This document shows positions 20,207-30,179 of a stretch of DNA of 64,000 nt, piece by piece. The stretch lies in assembly GCA_029582265.1 (NCBI GenBank), contig CM055817.1, forward strand, positions 28,390,258-28,454,257. The letters are read 5' to 3'. Within the stretch, counting starts at the first letter, position 1, and each line of letters begins with the position of its first letter. This stretch comes from Zoroaster sp. YZ-2022. Lineage: Eukaryota; Echinodermata; Asteroidea; Forcipulatida; Zoroasteridae. Below the pieces are notes generated by a model, which was not told the origin of the DNA, made no database searches, and saw only the letters and a program-made list of their open reading frames with translations. A program made the position numbers and the translations under genes.

Positions 20207-20738
20207 GTACATTCATTACAATAAGTAAGCACGGGCTCAGTGACAAACTTTAATGAGCTATATGACATCATCATCATTTACATAAGCTAATTACAGCACG
20301 CAGTGGTTTGGGCAGTAATGAATATTCATTTAACGATCACACAGTGAACTGGTGACCTCGCGTCGATTAGCCAATCAGCATGCAGTACGCAACACACAAC
20401 TGGGTCATTAGAATGAAGTCGATCAACTTTAGTGGTCTGTGAATATTACATAGGTACATACAGTAAAATTATGTAAATTTCATTGAAACCATGTTTGAAT
20501 ATTCATTAGGGTCGACAGCAACAAATTTTCAATGGCACCGTCAGGTCTTTTTTTTTTTTGGTGTTGTGCTTCCCACTTTCGTGTCCTCGCCCATAAAAAA
20601 AGAACCAGAACGCAAGAGATGGGTCCAACTTGGGTCCACTGTGGTTCATTAATCTTAACCCTCATGCCAAGTGTCATGTACGTCAAGTGTCATGCTTATA
20701 ACAGCTACAAATTATACCACGTTAGAATGAATCTGGAG
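20207..20738. other. Non-coding stretch, no gene seen
   Basis: A poly-T tract lies at 20549-20560. No domain-bearing frame was found. Confidence 0.4.
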
Positions 20739-21245
20739 GGTGGCCTTAGCTTTCGATCCAAACCGGGCCTTCATCAGAGGCGTAGACAAGATACAAACAT
20801 ATAAAACATCCATTTATAGGGAGGGCTTGACTGTAGGCAATGGCCTCTTTGCAGTGTTTGGGGTGGCAGCTGTCAGAAAGCAGGTATTGATGAGTGTCGG
20901 TGGGTTTACAATAGACATCAGTCGAGATGCCCGAGGGAGATTTGTTGATGGTGACGTCTAGGAAGTTCACGCTATTAGGAGAGTAGTTAGCAGTGAACAT
21001 GATGGTGGGATGGAATGAATTATTGTAGTTGATGAATTCATCTAGGCTATCTTGGCCTAAATGGAGAAAATATGATCAATAAATATCCACCATACTAGAG
21101 GGTGGTGGGGGCAGAAGATAGCAATCTGCCTTCAAGGTTAGCGTATGAGGGTGCTATCTTAGTGCCCATGGCTGTGCTTTGTACCTGGAGGAAGTTTCTG
21201 TCTAGGAAAGTGATATTGTTTTTGGTCCCTATTTAGACTAGCGGT
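20739..21245 (-). mobile_element. Penelope-like fragment, second subfamily, with hammerhead motif
   Basis: On the - strand the sequence encodes pieces of a Penelope reverse transcriptase in several frames: FLDRNFLQVQSTAMGTKIAP, then VNFLDVTINK and STDVYCKPTDTHQYLLSDSC, then HPKHCKEAIAYSQAL. Frameshifts and a missing middle make it a pseudogene. Its 3' end (20743-20781) carries a textbook-like core CTGATGA, stem II, then GAAAG/CTA with stem I GCCT/AGGC. The family differs from the element at 21960-24300. Confidence 0.8.
20743..20781 (-). ncRNA. Hammerhead ribozyme-like motif
   Basis: On the - strand: stem I GCCT, core CTGATGA, one extra A, a stem II starting GGCCC and closing with GGATC (one mismatch), GAAA, a 2-bp stem III (AG/CT) with no loop, A17, and stem I AGGC. 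The topology matches the type I motifs with minimal stem III reported in Penelope-like elements. Cleavage is not shown. Confidence 0.5.
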
Positions 21246-21945
21246 GTCCCAGAAAGATTTTTTTACGTTTCACCTGAAACTTTATTTCAAATCAATAAAG
21301 ACAACGAATGAAAATTCAAAAGTTACTGCTGATGATTACATGTATGGACAAAGTAAAAGGCTTAAATTTACAAGAGATCATATCTAGTAGGTAAAGAGCG
21401 CGACACACATTGGCCGAGTCTTGCGCCAAGTTTCGCTTTGTAACAGCTACCGTTGAAGACTGCGCCCTTTCAATCACGCACATCAAAAATTTACAAAAAT
21501 GTTACCTATCAACCTATACATGATAATAATAATCTATACTGATGAGAAAATAGACAATATTATTCTGTGGTAGCGGACACTTTGTCCTTTCATAGTTTTA
21601 CTACATGGCTTTATAAACAATTATGACAACACAAAAAGTTTAAATATAAAGAAAATTGATAGAGACAAAAAGAGAAGCACTTATTATGAACAAATAAAAT
21701 TTATCTTTGACCAGGGTGAACAGGGTGTTGTTACAATCCCATTCTTGTTAAAAGTCGCAATGTTATTACAACATATTGGTCATATTGTGGTTCAAGGAGA
21801 ACTTTGCTCTGAAGGTGATGTTTCCATATACAGAGGGCTAGGGAATTATCTATTAGCTAAGAAATTTCTCTAGTATAGTATTATCCGATAGTTAAGGTCT
21901 CTGGGATCAAATTATCCATTGGCTAAGAAATATCTGTGTGATAAA
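21246..21945. other. Non-coding stretch, no gene seen
   Basis: No feature was recognised. The last part (about 21880-21945) contains ATTATCCATTGGCTAAGAAA, which recurs just beyond the Penelope element at about 24340, so the flanks are a local duplication that predates the insertion. Confidence 0.4.
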
Positions 21946-22246
21946 ATAGTATCTACATTTATAAGTTTTGAGGCTTTGCATGGTGGAATATCGATATCGT
22001 TTCGGTTTGCGGTAACACCATGTGTTTATCTCAACTAACGTGAAGCTGAGGTACAGGTTCTGAAAAGAACCGTATCGCACAACTCGTATCTCAACCTTCG
22101 TTAAGTGAGAAAGGTTCAAGGGAGAACCAATTTCGGGCAACTCGTTTTTCTCTACTGTCGCTAAGTGAGAAATATGGTTCAGGGAGAACCATGGGGACTT
22201 CACGGGTTAATATGGTTCAGGGAGAACCGTGGGGACTTCACGGGTT

Positions 22247-22292
22247 ATTCTCAACGTTTCGATTAGCCTGCTCTAATCTTCGTCAGGAGAAT
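22247..22292 (-). ncRNA. Hammerhead ribozyme-like motif in Penelope element
   Basis: On the - strand the motif has stem I ATTCTC pairing perfectly with GAGAAT (6 bp), core CTGACGA, an extra A, stem II GATTAG/CTAATC with loop AGCAGG, GAAA, a 2-bp stem III (AC/GT) with no loop, and U17. Cleavage would fall after GTT. A stem III this short suggests it acts as a dimer, as known for related motifs. The GTT site is expected to be slower than GTC. Confidence 0.6.
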
Positions 22293-23541
22293 GAAGAGGT
22301 TTGCTGATGCAACTCCTTAAGTAGTATTTGCTGGGATTATGTGTAGAATGGGAAGTGTTCCGATTGGTGCTACTGTTGTGTGATGTGTTGTGATTGGTTG
22401 CCACCGTGGCATTGTTCTTGTTGTGTGTGTTTCCTGCTGTGTGTGAGTTGCCTGCTCGCTGAGGCGTGTCAGTTGACAGTGGGGTGTGGGTGTTGGTGGA
22501 TGGTAGGATTGAATGCCAAATGTTGCTGATGAAAAAGCCGATGTCCTGGGGGACAGTGTCATGTTTATGAATCTCAATAGCCTCTCTGATACGACGGGTG
22601 TACCAGTGCTTTTCCGGGGCTATGATCTTTGCATTCTGCCAGTCAATGATGTGGTCCAAATCGGTGGAGTGTTTGATGATCGCAGATTTGTCACATTCCC
22701 CTCTGCGGCCGTGGGTCTTGTGTTCATTGAGCCTGGTCGTAAGGTCTCTGCCGGTCTCGCCAATGTACACTTTCCCACAAGTGCAAAGAATTCGGTAAAC
22801 CCCAGCTTGACGGCTGGGATCATGTCTGTCCTTGTGGGTGTGTAACTTCGTTTCCAACTTGTTTCGAGTCCGGTAGTAGACCTTAATGTCAGCTTCCCTC
22901 AGGATACGCTGAATCTTGTGTGAAGTGTGGCCAATGTACGGTAGGACGGCAATAGGTTTTTCGGTAGCGTCAGAGGATCGTGGAGCGTTCCTATTCGGGA
23001 GGAACTTAAGCTTATCAGGTCTGTACCCATTGTCTCTTAACACGGCGTTAAGATGTTTTAACTCAGATGACAAGTGCTCTTTATCACTAATAGTGTGTGC
23101 CCTTCGAAGTAGGGTGCGATTCACAGAGGATTTCACGGATGGTGGGTGGAACGACCGGGCATTTAGGTAGCGGTCTGTGTGTGTAGGTTTTCTGTAAACC
23201 GAATGCCCAAGTGAGCCATCAACCCGTTTGGAAATGAGTACATCAAGGAAAGGCAACGAGTCGGATGTCTCAGTTTCCATGGTGAATTGAATGCTCGGAT
23301 GTTGCTGGTTGAGGTGACCGAGGAAGTCACTCAGTTTGTCGGAACCGTGCTGCCAAATGATGAAAATATCATCTACGTATCGAAGCCATAGTTTGGGTTT
23401 GTATCGTGCTGTCTCGAGGGCTTTCTGTTCGAAATCTTCCATGAAGATGTTTGCTAGGACCGGGGATATCAGGGGATCCCATTGAGTGCCCAAAGACTGT
23501 TGATAGTAAGTCTCTCTCCATTGGAAGTATGTGGATTTCAC
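22273..23541 (-). pseudogene. Penelope RT C-terminal half plus GIY-YIG endonuclease
   Basis: The 422-codon frame holds RT motifs SPVLANIFMEDFE (about residue 25) and the active site LWLRYVDDIFIIW (about 50), then FLDVLISKRVDGSLG and VYRKPTHTDRYLNARSFHP, which are typical of Penelope RT. The GIY-YIG nuclease follows at about residues 240-345 (GVYRILCTCGKVYIGETGRD, LNEHK, HWYTRRIREAIEI). The start is damaged: TQWDPLISP replaces the expected GTPMGSPISP because of a frameshift pair near 23490. The + frames at 22513-23170 are shadows. Confidence 0.9.
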
Positions 23542-23684
23542 ACATAATAAAGTAGATCAACGATTTGATCTGGCGTTAGGCTGGTTCGTTCGGAGCGTGC
23601 TATCATGTTCGAGTACCGACTTGGTTACGAGGATAGCCTCGTCTGTCGGTACATTGGTGAATAATGACTTGACGTCAAAACTCA

Positions 23685-24194
23685 CTAGCGTGTCGGAAGG
23701 CTGCAATATGGTTCCTTTATGATGTTGATAAACCCTGCTGAATTGGGTACATGGTGGGGCGTCTTACCCACGAGTGGGTGTAAGAGCTTTGTCAAGTGTT
23801 GGGCGAGGTTATACGTGGGGGAACCTCGGGATGAGACAATCGGTCGGAGCGGTCTGTCTGGTTTATGAATCTTTGGTAGGCCAAAGAATCTTGGGCATTT
23901 CGAGCTGGACGGACGGAGGTGCCTGTATAGTGCTTTGGGTAAGGCTGTGCTCCGGTTTAAGGAAAGAAGTTTTGCGGCGACTTTCCTTTCGGCTAACGGA
24001 ATCGGGTTCTTTTTGAGGCGGGTGTAGGTATCCGTGTCGAGGATATCCTGAACCTTCTGATCGTATTCTGAGCGGTCCATCACTACTGTGGCATTACCCT
24101 TGGCTGCCTTTAGAATGTGTATCGAAGTGTCATTACGGAGGTTATTGACAGCCTGATATTCCAGTCTTGTGATATTGGATTTCGGGGGCTTCAC
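23685..24194 (-). pseudogene. Penelope RT N-terminal part
   Basis: The 169-codon frame has AKGNATVVMDRSEYDQKVQD and the RT region FFGLPKIHKPDRPLRPIVSS. It ends with a frameshift near 23700. The adjoining frame reads SDTLVSFDVKSLFTNVPTDE and then hits a stop before joining the 22273-23541 frame. Together they form a single ancestral ORF of roughly 640-650 codons. Confidence 0.85.
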
Positions 24195-24314
24195 GTTTTT
24201 TAAGATCTGGTGTATCTGAATACGGTTCTTTTCAGAACCTGTACCTCAGCTTCACGTTAGTTGAGAAAAAACACATGGTGTTACCGCAAACCGAAACGAT
24301 ATAGTATCTACATT

Positions 24315-24933
24315 GTTAGAGAAGGTCTCTGGAATAATATTATCCATTGGCTAAGAAGATACCGTGGATAATATTATCTACTGGCTATCAGAAGTAATCT
24401 ATGATAATATCGTCACCGGTCTCACGGGGTGACACAAACTTGCCCAGAAAACGGCGTTTTGAATTGTTGTCACTTTGTGGTCTCTCGAATTATGGAAATA
24501 TGTTGTTTTGGACTCTCTGACGTTTTTAATTACAAAGCAATTAACCGCTGAAAACAATATGTTTACTGATAGTAATCGCAGCATAAAGGTTACTTGAGAA
24601 AAAAGGCAAAACGCCAAACTACGGCATGCTGTGTTTCTTGCGCACTATAAGGTTTGTGTCACTTCGTGAAAACGTTTTATTCTGTCGGCCGCGGTGTTCA
24701 CAGTGTATTATCTACGGTGAATTTACTTAGTGTCAGTTCATGAAAACGCAAATCTTCACTTTCTCACATGTTTAGTTTTTTTTTTTTACTTTGTGTCACA
24801 TACAGAAAAGAGGAACTGTTACGTTGATTTTACAGCTAGCAACTTCAGAACAAACATGAGAAATCATATAACAGTTCAGAGTTTTCTCAACAAACGTCAG
24901 CACATAGTGGGATGAAACTTTCAGGAAAATTGA
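24315..24933. other. Non-coding stretch, no gene seen
   Basis: No recognisable features other than short homopolymer runs. It ends at the 5' LTR of the Gypsy-like element. Confidence 0.4.
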
Positions 24934-25123
24934 TGATACTGTGACAAAGAGAATGCGAATCCGCCGCCAGAGAACTTGCTTCCAGACGGGCCGTCAGAGC
25001 TGAGACGAATGAACCTTGCTGTGAACTTTGGTTGAACTGTTGCTCTGGAACTTTATGAATATAATGAACCAGCCTTATTCTAAATTTAGATCGCTTTTTG
25101 TTACTGTCTCTGGAAGTACAGCG

Positions 25124-27247
25124 CACAGTGGGCCAGAATGAGATCAAAGTGCGCCAAAATTATATTTCAACTTACTTTTTGATGTAAACTATACTCTAAA
25201 GGTTTTCCGACCCGTAGAATTCGATGGTAATGTTTTTAAACGCATATGACGTCATCTTAATGCTGAGTTATGATTGGTCTGTGGTAGCTTAAATAAATAT
25301 AATGCAATTGATGTCATCGCAGTACATATATCTGGTTCATATAGCTTATCAATCAAGTCTTGGAATGTTCGTTAAACCTTGGCCTCTATACAATTTTTTG
25401 GTTATTGTGTTTGTTTGTTGGGGTGTTGGGGTGTTTGTTTGCTTGTTTTTTGTTTTTTGTTTGTTTGTTTTTATTTGAGATGCGAAATTTCTAACTTAAA
25501 AAAATTACGATCATTGTACTTACTACTTAAGATGAATCTATATCTGAAGTATCACTGTGCTCTGTGTGTTCTGTGTCACTGTCATCGTCATGGTCCGAGC
25601 ATTTTAGCATTTCTTTGACTTCACTTGCACACCAAATCACATGATAATTGTGCACCTTCCTCAAGACCTTCGACAACTTCAGTTATTGCCTCTTTTTGCT
25701 CCTGGATGATTCTGAGTGCGGTGTGATTAAGGAGACTCTGCAGAGGCACTTTTGCTGAATCCTCCATGATTGAAATGTTATTCGGGTAGCACTTTTTTTG
25801 CTTCTCTGACTTCAGTGGATATATGTTCGCATTTTCCCGTTTGGCTGCAGATCGTACCGTTTGATAAGACTGTTTGGTCATTCCAGTTTCTACCATCAAT
25901 GATAAAGCCTCATCCGATGAGAAATTGTCTTGTTTCTTGGGTGGCATAGAAATGAGCTTTCTCATCTTAGCTGGTTTTGACGGAGACATCATTGCAAACT
26001 TGAGAACATACTTTAGGTCAGGATTCTGTCGGTATGCACCCTGTGATGCTGCATAAAGAAGTTCACTTGGCTCTTTTGAATAAAGTTCATGTGCTTTTCT
26101 CTGTCGTGATCTTTTTGAAAGGGATTGCCAGTGTTTTGGGGGACGTCCTGCAATGGATTGCGGTTGCGATGCACCCGGGACTGATGAGGCACAAGGATCA
26201 TCTGTGGTAGCACTCTGCATCAACAAATGCTCAAATTCATCAGGGAGTGATATGTTTTGGTCAAGCCACTCTGAGTTCTTGCTCAGAAACAATGCTTTAA
26301 CAGGCTTACTTCTGGTCCACCTTTCTTTCACTCGATAAAGAAATCTCTTAATTGCTTTGATCGTCTGCTGTTTGAGGCAATCAGAAACATTTGACGTAAA
26401 CTCAAGAAGAACATCGAAACATTTGTTACAAGACAGTTCGATATTAGTGATTGAACCAGAAGAATGCACCAGTTCAAACAATTGTCGTCGTGATATACGT
26501 GAAGATGCCATCTTTGCCAGAAAAGGTTTCTTAGACTTGTCTACATATGAAGACGCACTGACTGATATAGTTGATAAAAATAAGCTGTGGCTTAAACCAA
26601 AACCGACTGCACATTATTTTCCCACGAAGGCCAGGATCAAAGACAATGCGCGTATGGAGTTTCACGAAGCTTCTCGGTGCGTGATGACAAATAAAGCCGA
26701 TACAGGCGCTCATGAATCAGAACGTATCTTAAAGAGTTGCAAAAAGTAGCAGCCAAATTTATCTGGTACCAAAGTGAAGGGGAGACTATGGGGATCACGC
26801 CAGTATAAAAATTAAGGCGGGAATCCACGGGAATCTATTTTCTTTTTGTTATATTTAAAAAAATACTGTTTTTTGTGGGGTTTTTTGGACAGTTTTTACC
26901 CTCTAATGGGATTAATTTAAATTTTCACAATTTTAAAAACCCAACATTGTTGAAGTATGACTTATGGACAGTAGATATACATATTTTTAAGTAAATACAT
27001 TTTTTCTAAAATACCCTTATTATGGTTTAAACAAATAAAGCTACTTTTAGCCTTTTAGCTTCATTTAGGCACTTTTTTGTGTTCAAAAATAATTTTAAAA
27101 AATACTAGAAACAATTTCTAAAGAAAAATATTCTCAAAAAGTGTTCGTGGGGGTCTGATCTTTCGAAAAAACTTTATAAAAAGTGGAACCGTGACACACC
27201 CCAAACCACTATTTTGGCGCACTTTCATCTCCCCCTGGCCCACTGTG
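25124..27247 (-). mobile_element. Transib/RAG1-like DNA transposon with RSS-like ends
   Basis: The 2124-bp element has 37-bp TIRs: CACAGTGGGCCAGAATGAGA on the left and CACAGTGGGCCAGGGGGAGA on the complement of the right, both continuing to AAAGTGCGCCAAAAT. The target duplication is CAGCG (25119-25123 and 27248-27252). CACAGTG equals the V(D)J signal heptamer. A 23-bp spacer then leads to CCAAAATTA or CCAAAATAG, sharing the CAAAA core of the nonamer. A 5-bp GC-rich duplication and CAC-type heptamers are hallmarks of Transib and ProtoRAG elements. The only sizeable ORF (26511-25621) resembles the RAG1 nonamer-binding region. The catalytic core is absent, so this copy is probably non-autonomous. 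Confidence 0.8.
25621..26511 (-). CDS. RAG1/Transib-like transposase N-terminal part
   Basis: The ORF has 296 codons starting at MASSRISRRQ. A CNKC pair (residues 28-31) may bind a metal. A basic segment (GRPPKHWQSLSKRSRQRKAH, residues 122-141) resembles the start of the RAG1 nonamer-binding domain (GGRPRQHLLSLTRRAQKHR). Residues 199-243 (SDEALSLMVETGMTKQSYQT...YPLKSEKQKKCYP) resemble the RAG1 stretch around SQYHKMYRTVKA and LLPG. The frame ends at GAQLSCDLVCK, just where RAG1 and Transib proteins have the CDG motif with the first catalytic Asp. The next frame continues directly as CASEVKEMLKCSDHDDDSD to an acidic end at about 25529, suggesting an internal deletion that fused the N- and C-terminal parts out of frame. 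The homology is judged by eye. It may still encode a DNA-binding protein. Confidence 0.65.
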   Translation of the reverse strand: MASSRISRRQLFELVHSSGSITNIELSCNKCFDVLLEFTSNVSDCLKQQTIKAIKRFLYRVKERWTRSKPVKALFLSKNSEWLDQNISLPDEFEHLLMQSATTDDPCASSVPGASQPQSIAGRPPKHWQSLSKRSRQRKAHELYSKEPSELLYAASQGAYRQNPDLKYVLKFAMMSPSKPAKMRKLISMPPKKQDNFSSDEALSLMVETGMTKQSYQTVRSAAKRENANIYPLKSEKQKKCYPNNISIMEDSAKVPLQSLLNHTALRIIQEQKEAITEVVEGLEEGAQLSCDLVCK

Positions 27248-27625
27248 CAGCGTCGTGAGAAATATTAAGTGTATTCAGTGTATTATTTAAGTTGATTGTG
27301 AATTGATATGTTTTCGGAGTTGAAATAAAACAGTGGAGTTGAAAAATGTTTGCAAGAGAATTTTGAAAGACCCACGGAATAATCACGTGGCGGCGCTGTG
27401 ATATAACTAATTCTTCAACAGAGAAACCTTGGTCAGAATGGCAAATTAGGCCTACTGGACATTTGATAACATTGAGAAGACTCTCAACGACACTGAGAGA
27501 ACATTGATGAACCGCGAAGCAGCTAAACCATGACGAGAGAGCACGCCCAGAGGCCAGTCAATGCGAGTCAACCTCGAGTCTAAAACCCCAGCGGTGAAGA
27601 CGAGAAGACAACTTGTTTTGACTGC

Positions 27626-28216
27626 ATGTTAGACGACCTGAAGAAGCAGTTGAGAAAAGAATTTAACGATTCAGCCAACGCTGAAACACGAAACCACGAA
27701 ACTCCGTCCCGTAGTCCCGTGGACATGACCGGGGAACACACGGAGACTCCTGGTAGCGGTAGCCCTGATGTTCCTACAGATCTCTGTCCTAAGAGCGGGA
27801 CCCGCACCACAGCTACACCAAGGATAAAGGACCGCGAGTTAGATGGTTCTTCTTCACTTGAAGAATATATTGGACACTTCCAGAGAGTGTCGATAATTAA
27901 GCTCGAGATGGCAGACTACTTGCTGGTGGCCTTAAAGGGTCAAACCTTCGAACTAGCTTGCTCTCTAAGTAAGGAATCACAGGCTGATTACACGGACTTA
28001 CTAAAAGCCCTGGAACGCCGTTTCGGATCGGAGAGTCAACGGCTACGACGCCGAGCTGAACTAACAACTCGAAGAAGGCGAACAGGTGAGACCCCTGCTG
28101 AACTTGGCCAAGCTATAAGCAAACTTGTGAGGCGTGCATATCCGGACAGTGGGCTGAATTTTCAAGAGGAGTTTAACATTGAACATTTTAAGAATGCCTT
28201 CGGGACTTCGAACTGA
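27626..28216 (+). pseudogene. Gypsy-type gag
   Basis: The frame is 196 codons, with a Ser/Pro/Thr-rich N-terminus. The retrotransposon gag region follows at about residues 85-180: LEEYIGHFQRV, LVALKGQTFELACSLS, DYTDLLKALERRFGSESQ and ETPAELGQAISKLVRRAYP. The frame then runs NIEHFKNAFGTSN and stops where FxDAL..LR is usual. No zinc knuckle was seen downstream. The Met at 27626 is a plausible start, about 280 bp after the LTR. Confidence 0.75.
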
Positions 28217-28392
28217 AACAGGCCATGTTTCAGGGAAAACCGAAAACCTTACATAAGCTACTGAAATAGTGACTGAAGCCGAGGCGTGGCTAAAGGCCGA
28301 GAAAGCGGTCACTCGCTGGTGGTCGAAGTAGCCAGACCAGTAAAGGCAGCCCTACCAGTGTCGGCGGCCCCACTAGTGACGAGTTCCATTGA

Positions 28393-29490
28393 GTAAGCGA
28401 GAAGTTGCAGACAGAGAGGTGACAAAGATGCTATCTCAGGGCACAATTGGGCCCTCCGATGGCCCATATGATGCTCCCCATCGTTTTGGTGAAGATAGAT
28501 TCGTGAGAGTCTGCATCAACTACAGAATCTGAACAAAGTGACTAAAACGGACCCACATCCCTTACCACATATTGAGGACAATTTGGATTCATTGGCTGGC
28601 TCACAATACTTTTCCACATTGGACTTGGCCTCCGGCTACTGGCAGGTGGAAGTGGCGGAGGCATCCAGCACCGGCCGTCGGGGACTCTATCAATTTATGA
28701 CAATGCTTTTGGATTGTGCAACACTCATCACATTCAAGCGTTTTGATGGAGCGAGTGCTAGCCGGATTGCAGTGGCAAGTTACAGTACTATACCGCGACT
28801 ATGTCAATGTTTTTGGTACATCATTCCAGATTATGCTTAAGTCCTGCAATGGTTTTTCTTTGCCACGTTGTACCAGCGGAAGCAGTTTCAACAGATCCCG
28901 ACGAAGTCCAGGCTGTCCACAGCCGATGACAAAAACAGACGTACGATGTTTCCTTGGTCTCGTGTCATATTATAGGCGCTTCATGAAAGGTTTCACTCAA
29001 ATTGCCAGACCGCTGCATCAATGCACAGAGCAGTGGAAAGAACTGAGGTGGACTGTTGAATGTCAGGAAGCGTTTGAGATCCTGAAACAGCGTCTTATTC
29101 CTACGCTTATACTAGCCTACCGTGCTGAAGGGGCTGAATTCATTATTGACACCGATACCAACGGGTTCGCAATTGGAGCTGTGCTCTCACAGATGCAGGA
29201 TGTAGATGGGGGTGCTGGTATATGGGAGCAGGACGCTGATTAAGAGTGAGAGGAACTATTGTGTAACGAGACGGGAGCTGCTGGCGCTGACTTTCTTTGT
29301 GAGGAAGTATCACCATTATCTCTATGGAGCTCACTTTCGAATCAGGACGGATCATCGACCGTTGAGGTCGCTGTATGGCGTAAAGGAACCCTAGGAACAA
29401 CTCGCCAGATGGACCCAGAAGCATATAAAAGTTCACCATTGAACATTGCCCAGGCAGCAGATATGGCAATGCTGACGTGCTGTCCAGGAA
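28393..29490 (+). pseudogene. Gypsy-type pol, RT and RNase H pieces
   Basis: Parts occur in different frames: EKREVADREVTKMLSQGTIG (about 28393), then TDPHPLPHIEDNL and YFSTLDLASGYWQVEV (28544-28650), LYRDYVNVF (about 28786; the usual YLDD is changed), CFLGLVSYYRRFMKGFTQIA (about 28950), TNGFAIGAVLSQ (about 29158), YCVTRRELLALTFFVRKYHH and RIRTDHRPLRSL (29258-29380). These are RT thumb and RNase H blocks of Ty3/Gypsy pol. At least three frameshifts and stops separate them. Integrase is absent. Confidence 0.8.
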
Positions 29491-29878
29491 AGGATTCCCG
29501 GAGTGTGATCACGCAGTCGAAGAGGATGACAATGATAGTGAAAGACTTCGTTGCAGGCAACAAAAAGAGTTTGTCCAGGCAATCTGCATCAGCAAGGTCC
29601 CTCCGCCCGTGCGGACAACTCCACTGGGGTGAATAACTCCTACAGTGCTGGTAACTCCGCCAGTGCAGACGGCTTCCCAGGGAGGACAGTTACACCTGGG
29701 CAACCAGTACAACCAGTGTTAATTTCAACCCTCGCACTGGACAATTTTGGACCCGATCTATCAGAAACCTTTTGGTGTTTGAAATTGTTGGGGGCCAACA
29801 TCAACATAGATCAACATTCCTTGTGGACACGAAGTTTTTGAGACCTATATTCGGGAGAATATGCAATAAATAAGGCGG

Positions 29879-30168
29879 TGATAGTGTAACAAAGAGAATG
29901 CGACTTCGCCGCCGGAGATCTTACTTCCAGACGGGCCGTCGGAGCTGAGACGATGAACCTTGATGTGAACTTTGGTTGAACTGTTGCTCTGGAACTTTAT
30001 GAATAGAATGAACCGGCCTTGTTCTAAATTTAGATCATTTTTGTTACTGTCTCTGGTAGCGTCGTGAGAAATATTCACTGTATGATTTAAGTTGATTGTG
30101 AGTAGATGTATTTTGAATTCTGAGTTGATGTGTTTTCGAAGTTGAAATAAAACAGTGGAGATGAAAAA
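29879..30168 (+). repeat. 3' LTR
   Basis: It is the direct repeat of the split 5' LTR. It starts TGATAGTGTAACAAAGAGAA and ends near AACAGTGGAGATGAAAAAG. Confidence 0.85.
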
Positions 30169-30179
30169 GTTAAAATCGA

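Larger units (their letters stand above)
21960..24300 (-). mobile_element. Near-complete Penelope-like element
   Basis: This 2341-bp element is flanked by a 14-bp duplication, ATAGTATCTACATT, at 21946-21959 and 24301-24314. On the - strand it has a 5' terminal segment (24300-24220), one RT plus GIY-YIG ORF, a hammerhead-like motif (22292-22247) and a 3' terminal segment. The terminal segments are inverted copies of each other (ATCGTTTCGGTTTGCGGTAA and the shared CAGGTTCTGAAAAGAACCG). Short direct repeats (GGTTCTCCCTGAACCATATT) lie at 22100-22240. The ORF is broken by at least three frameshifts or stops. Penelope-like elements insert by target-primed reverse transcription and show such mixed terminal repeats. 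Confidence 0.9.
24934..27346 (+). repeat. 5' LTR, split by a DNA transposon
   Basis: LTR halves lie at 24934-25123 and 27248-27346. Removing the insert and one CAGCG restores an LTR of about 288 bp, matching the 3' copy except for a five-base difference at the site itself (the 3' LTR reads CTGGTAGCGTCGTG). Confidence 0.85.
24934..30168 (+). mobile_element. Ty3/Gypsy-like LTR retrotransposon, degraded
   Basis: The 3' LTR (29879-30168, about 290 bp) matches the 5' LTR, which is interrupted by the transposon at 25124-27247. Both LTRs start TGATA and end near GAAATAAAACAGTGGAG, with an AATAAA that could serve as a poly-A signal. Internal sequence (27347-29878, 2.5 kb) encodes a gag-like frame, RT pieces and RNase H pieces in several frames. 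Protease, zinc knuckle and integrase are not seen. A purine-rich AAATAAGGCGG lies just before the 3' LTR. It is dead and internally deleted. Confidence 0.85.

Noticed and set aside
22513..23170. + strand genes of 84-110 codons
   Set aside because: They are antisense shadows of the Penelope RT/GIY-YIG ORF.
26357..26749. 130-codon + strand gene inside the Transib-like element
   Set aside because: It overlaps the start of the RAG1-like ORF in antisense and has no recognisable domain.
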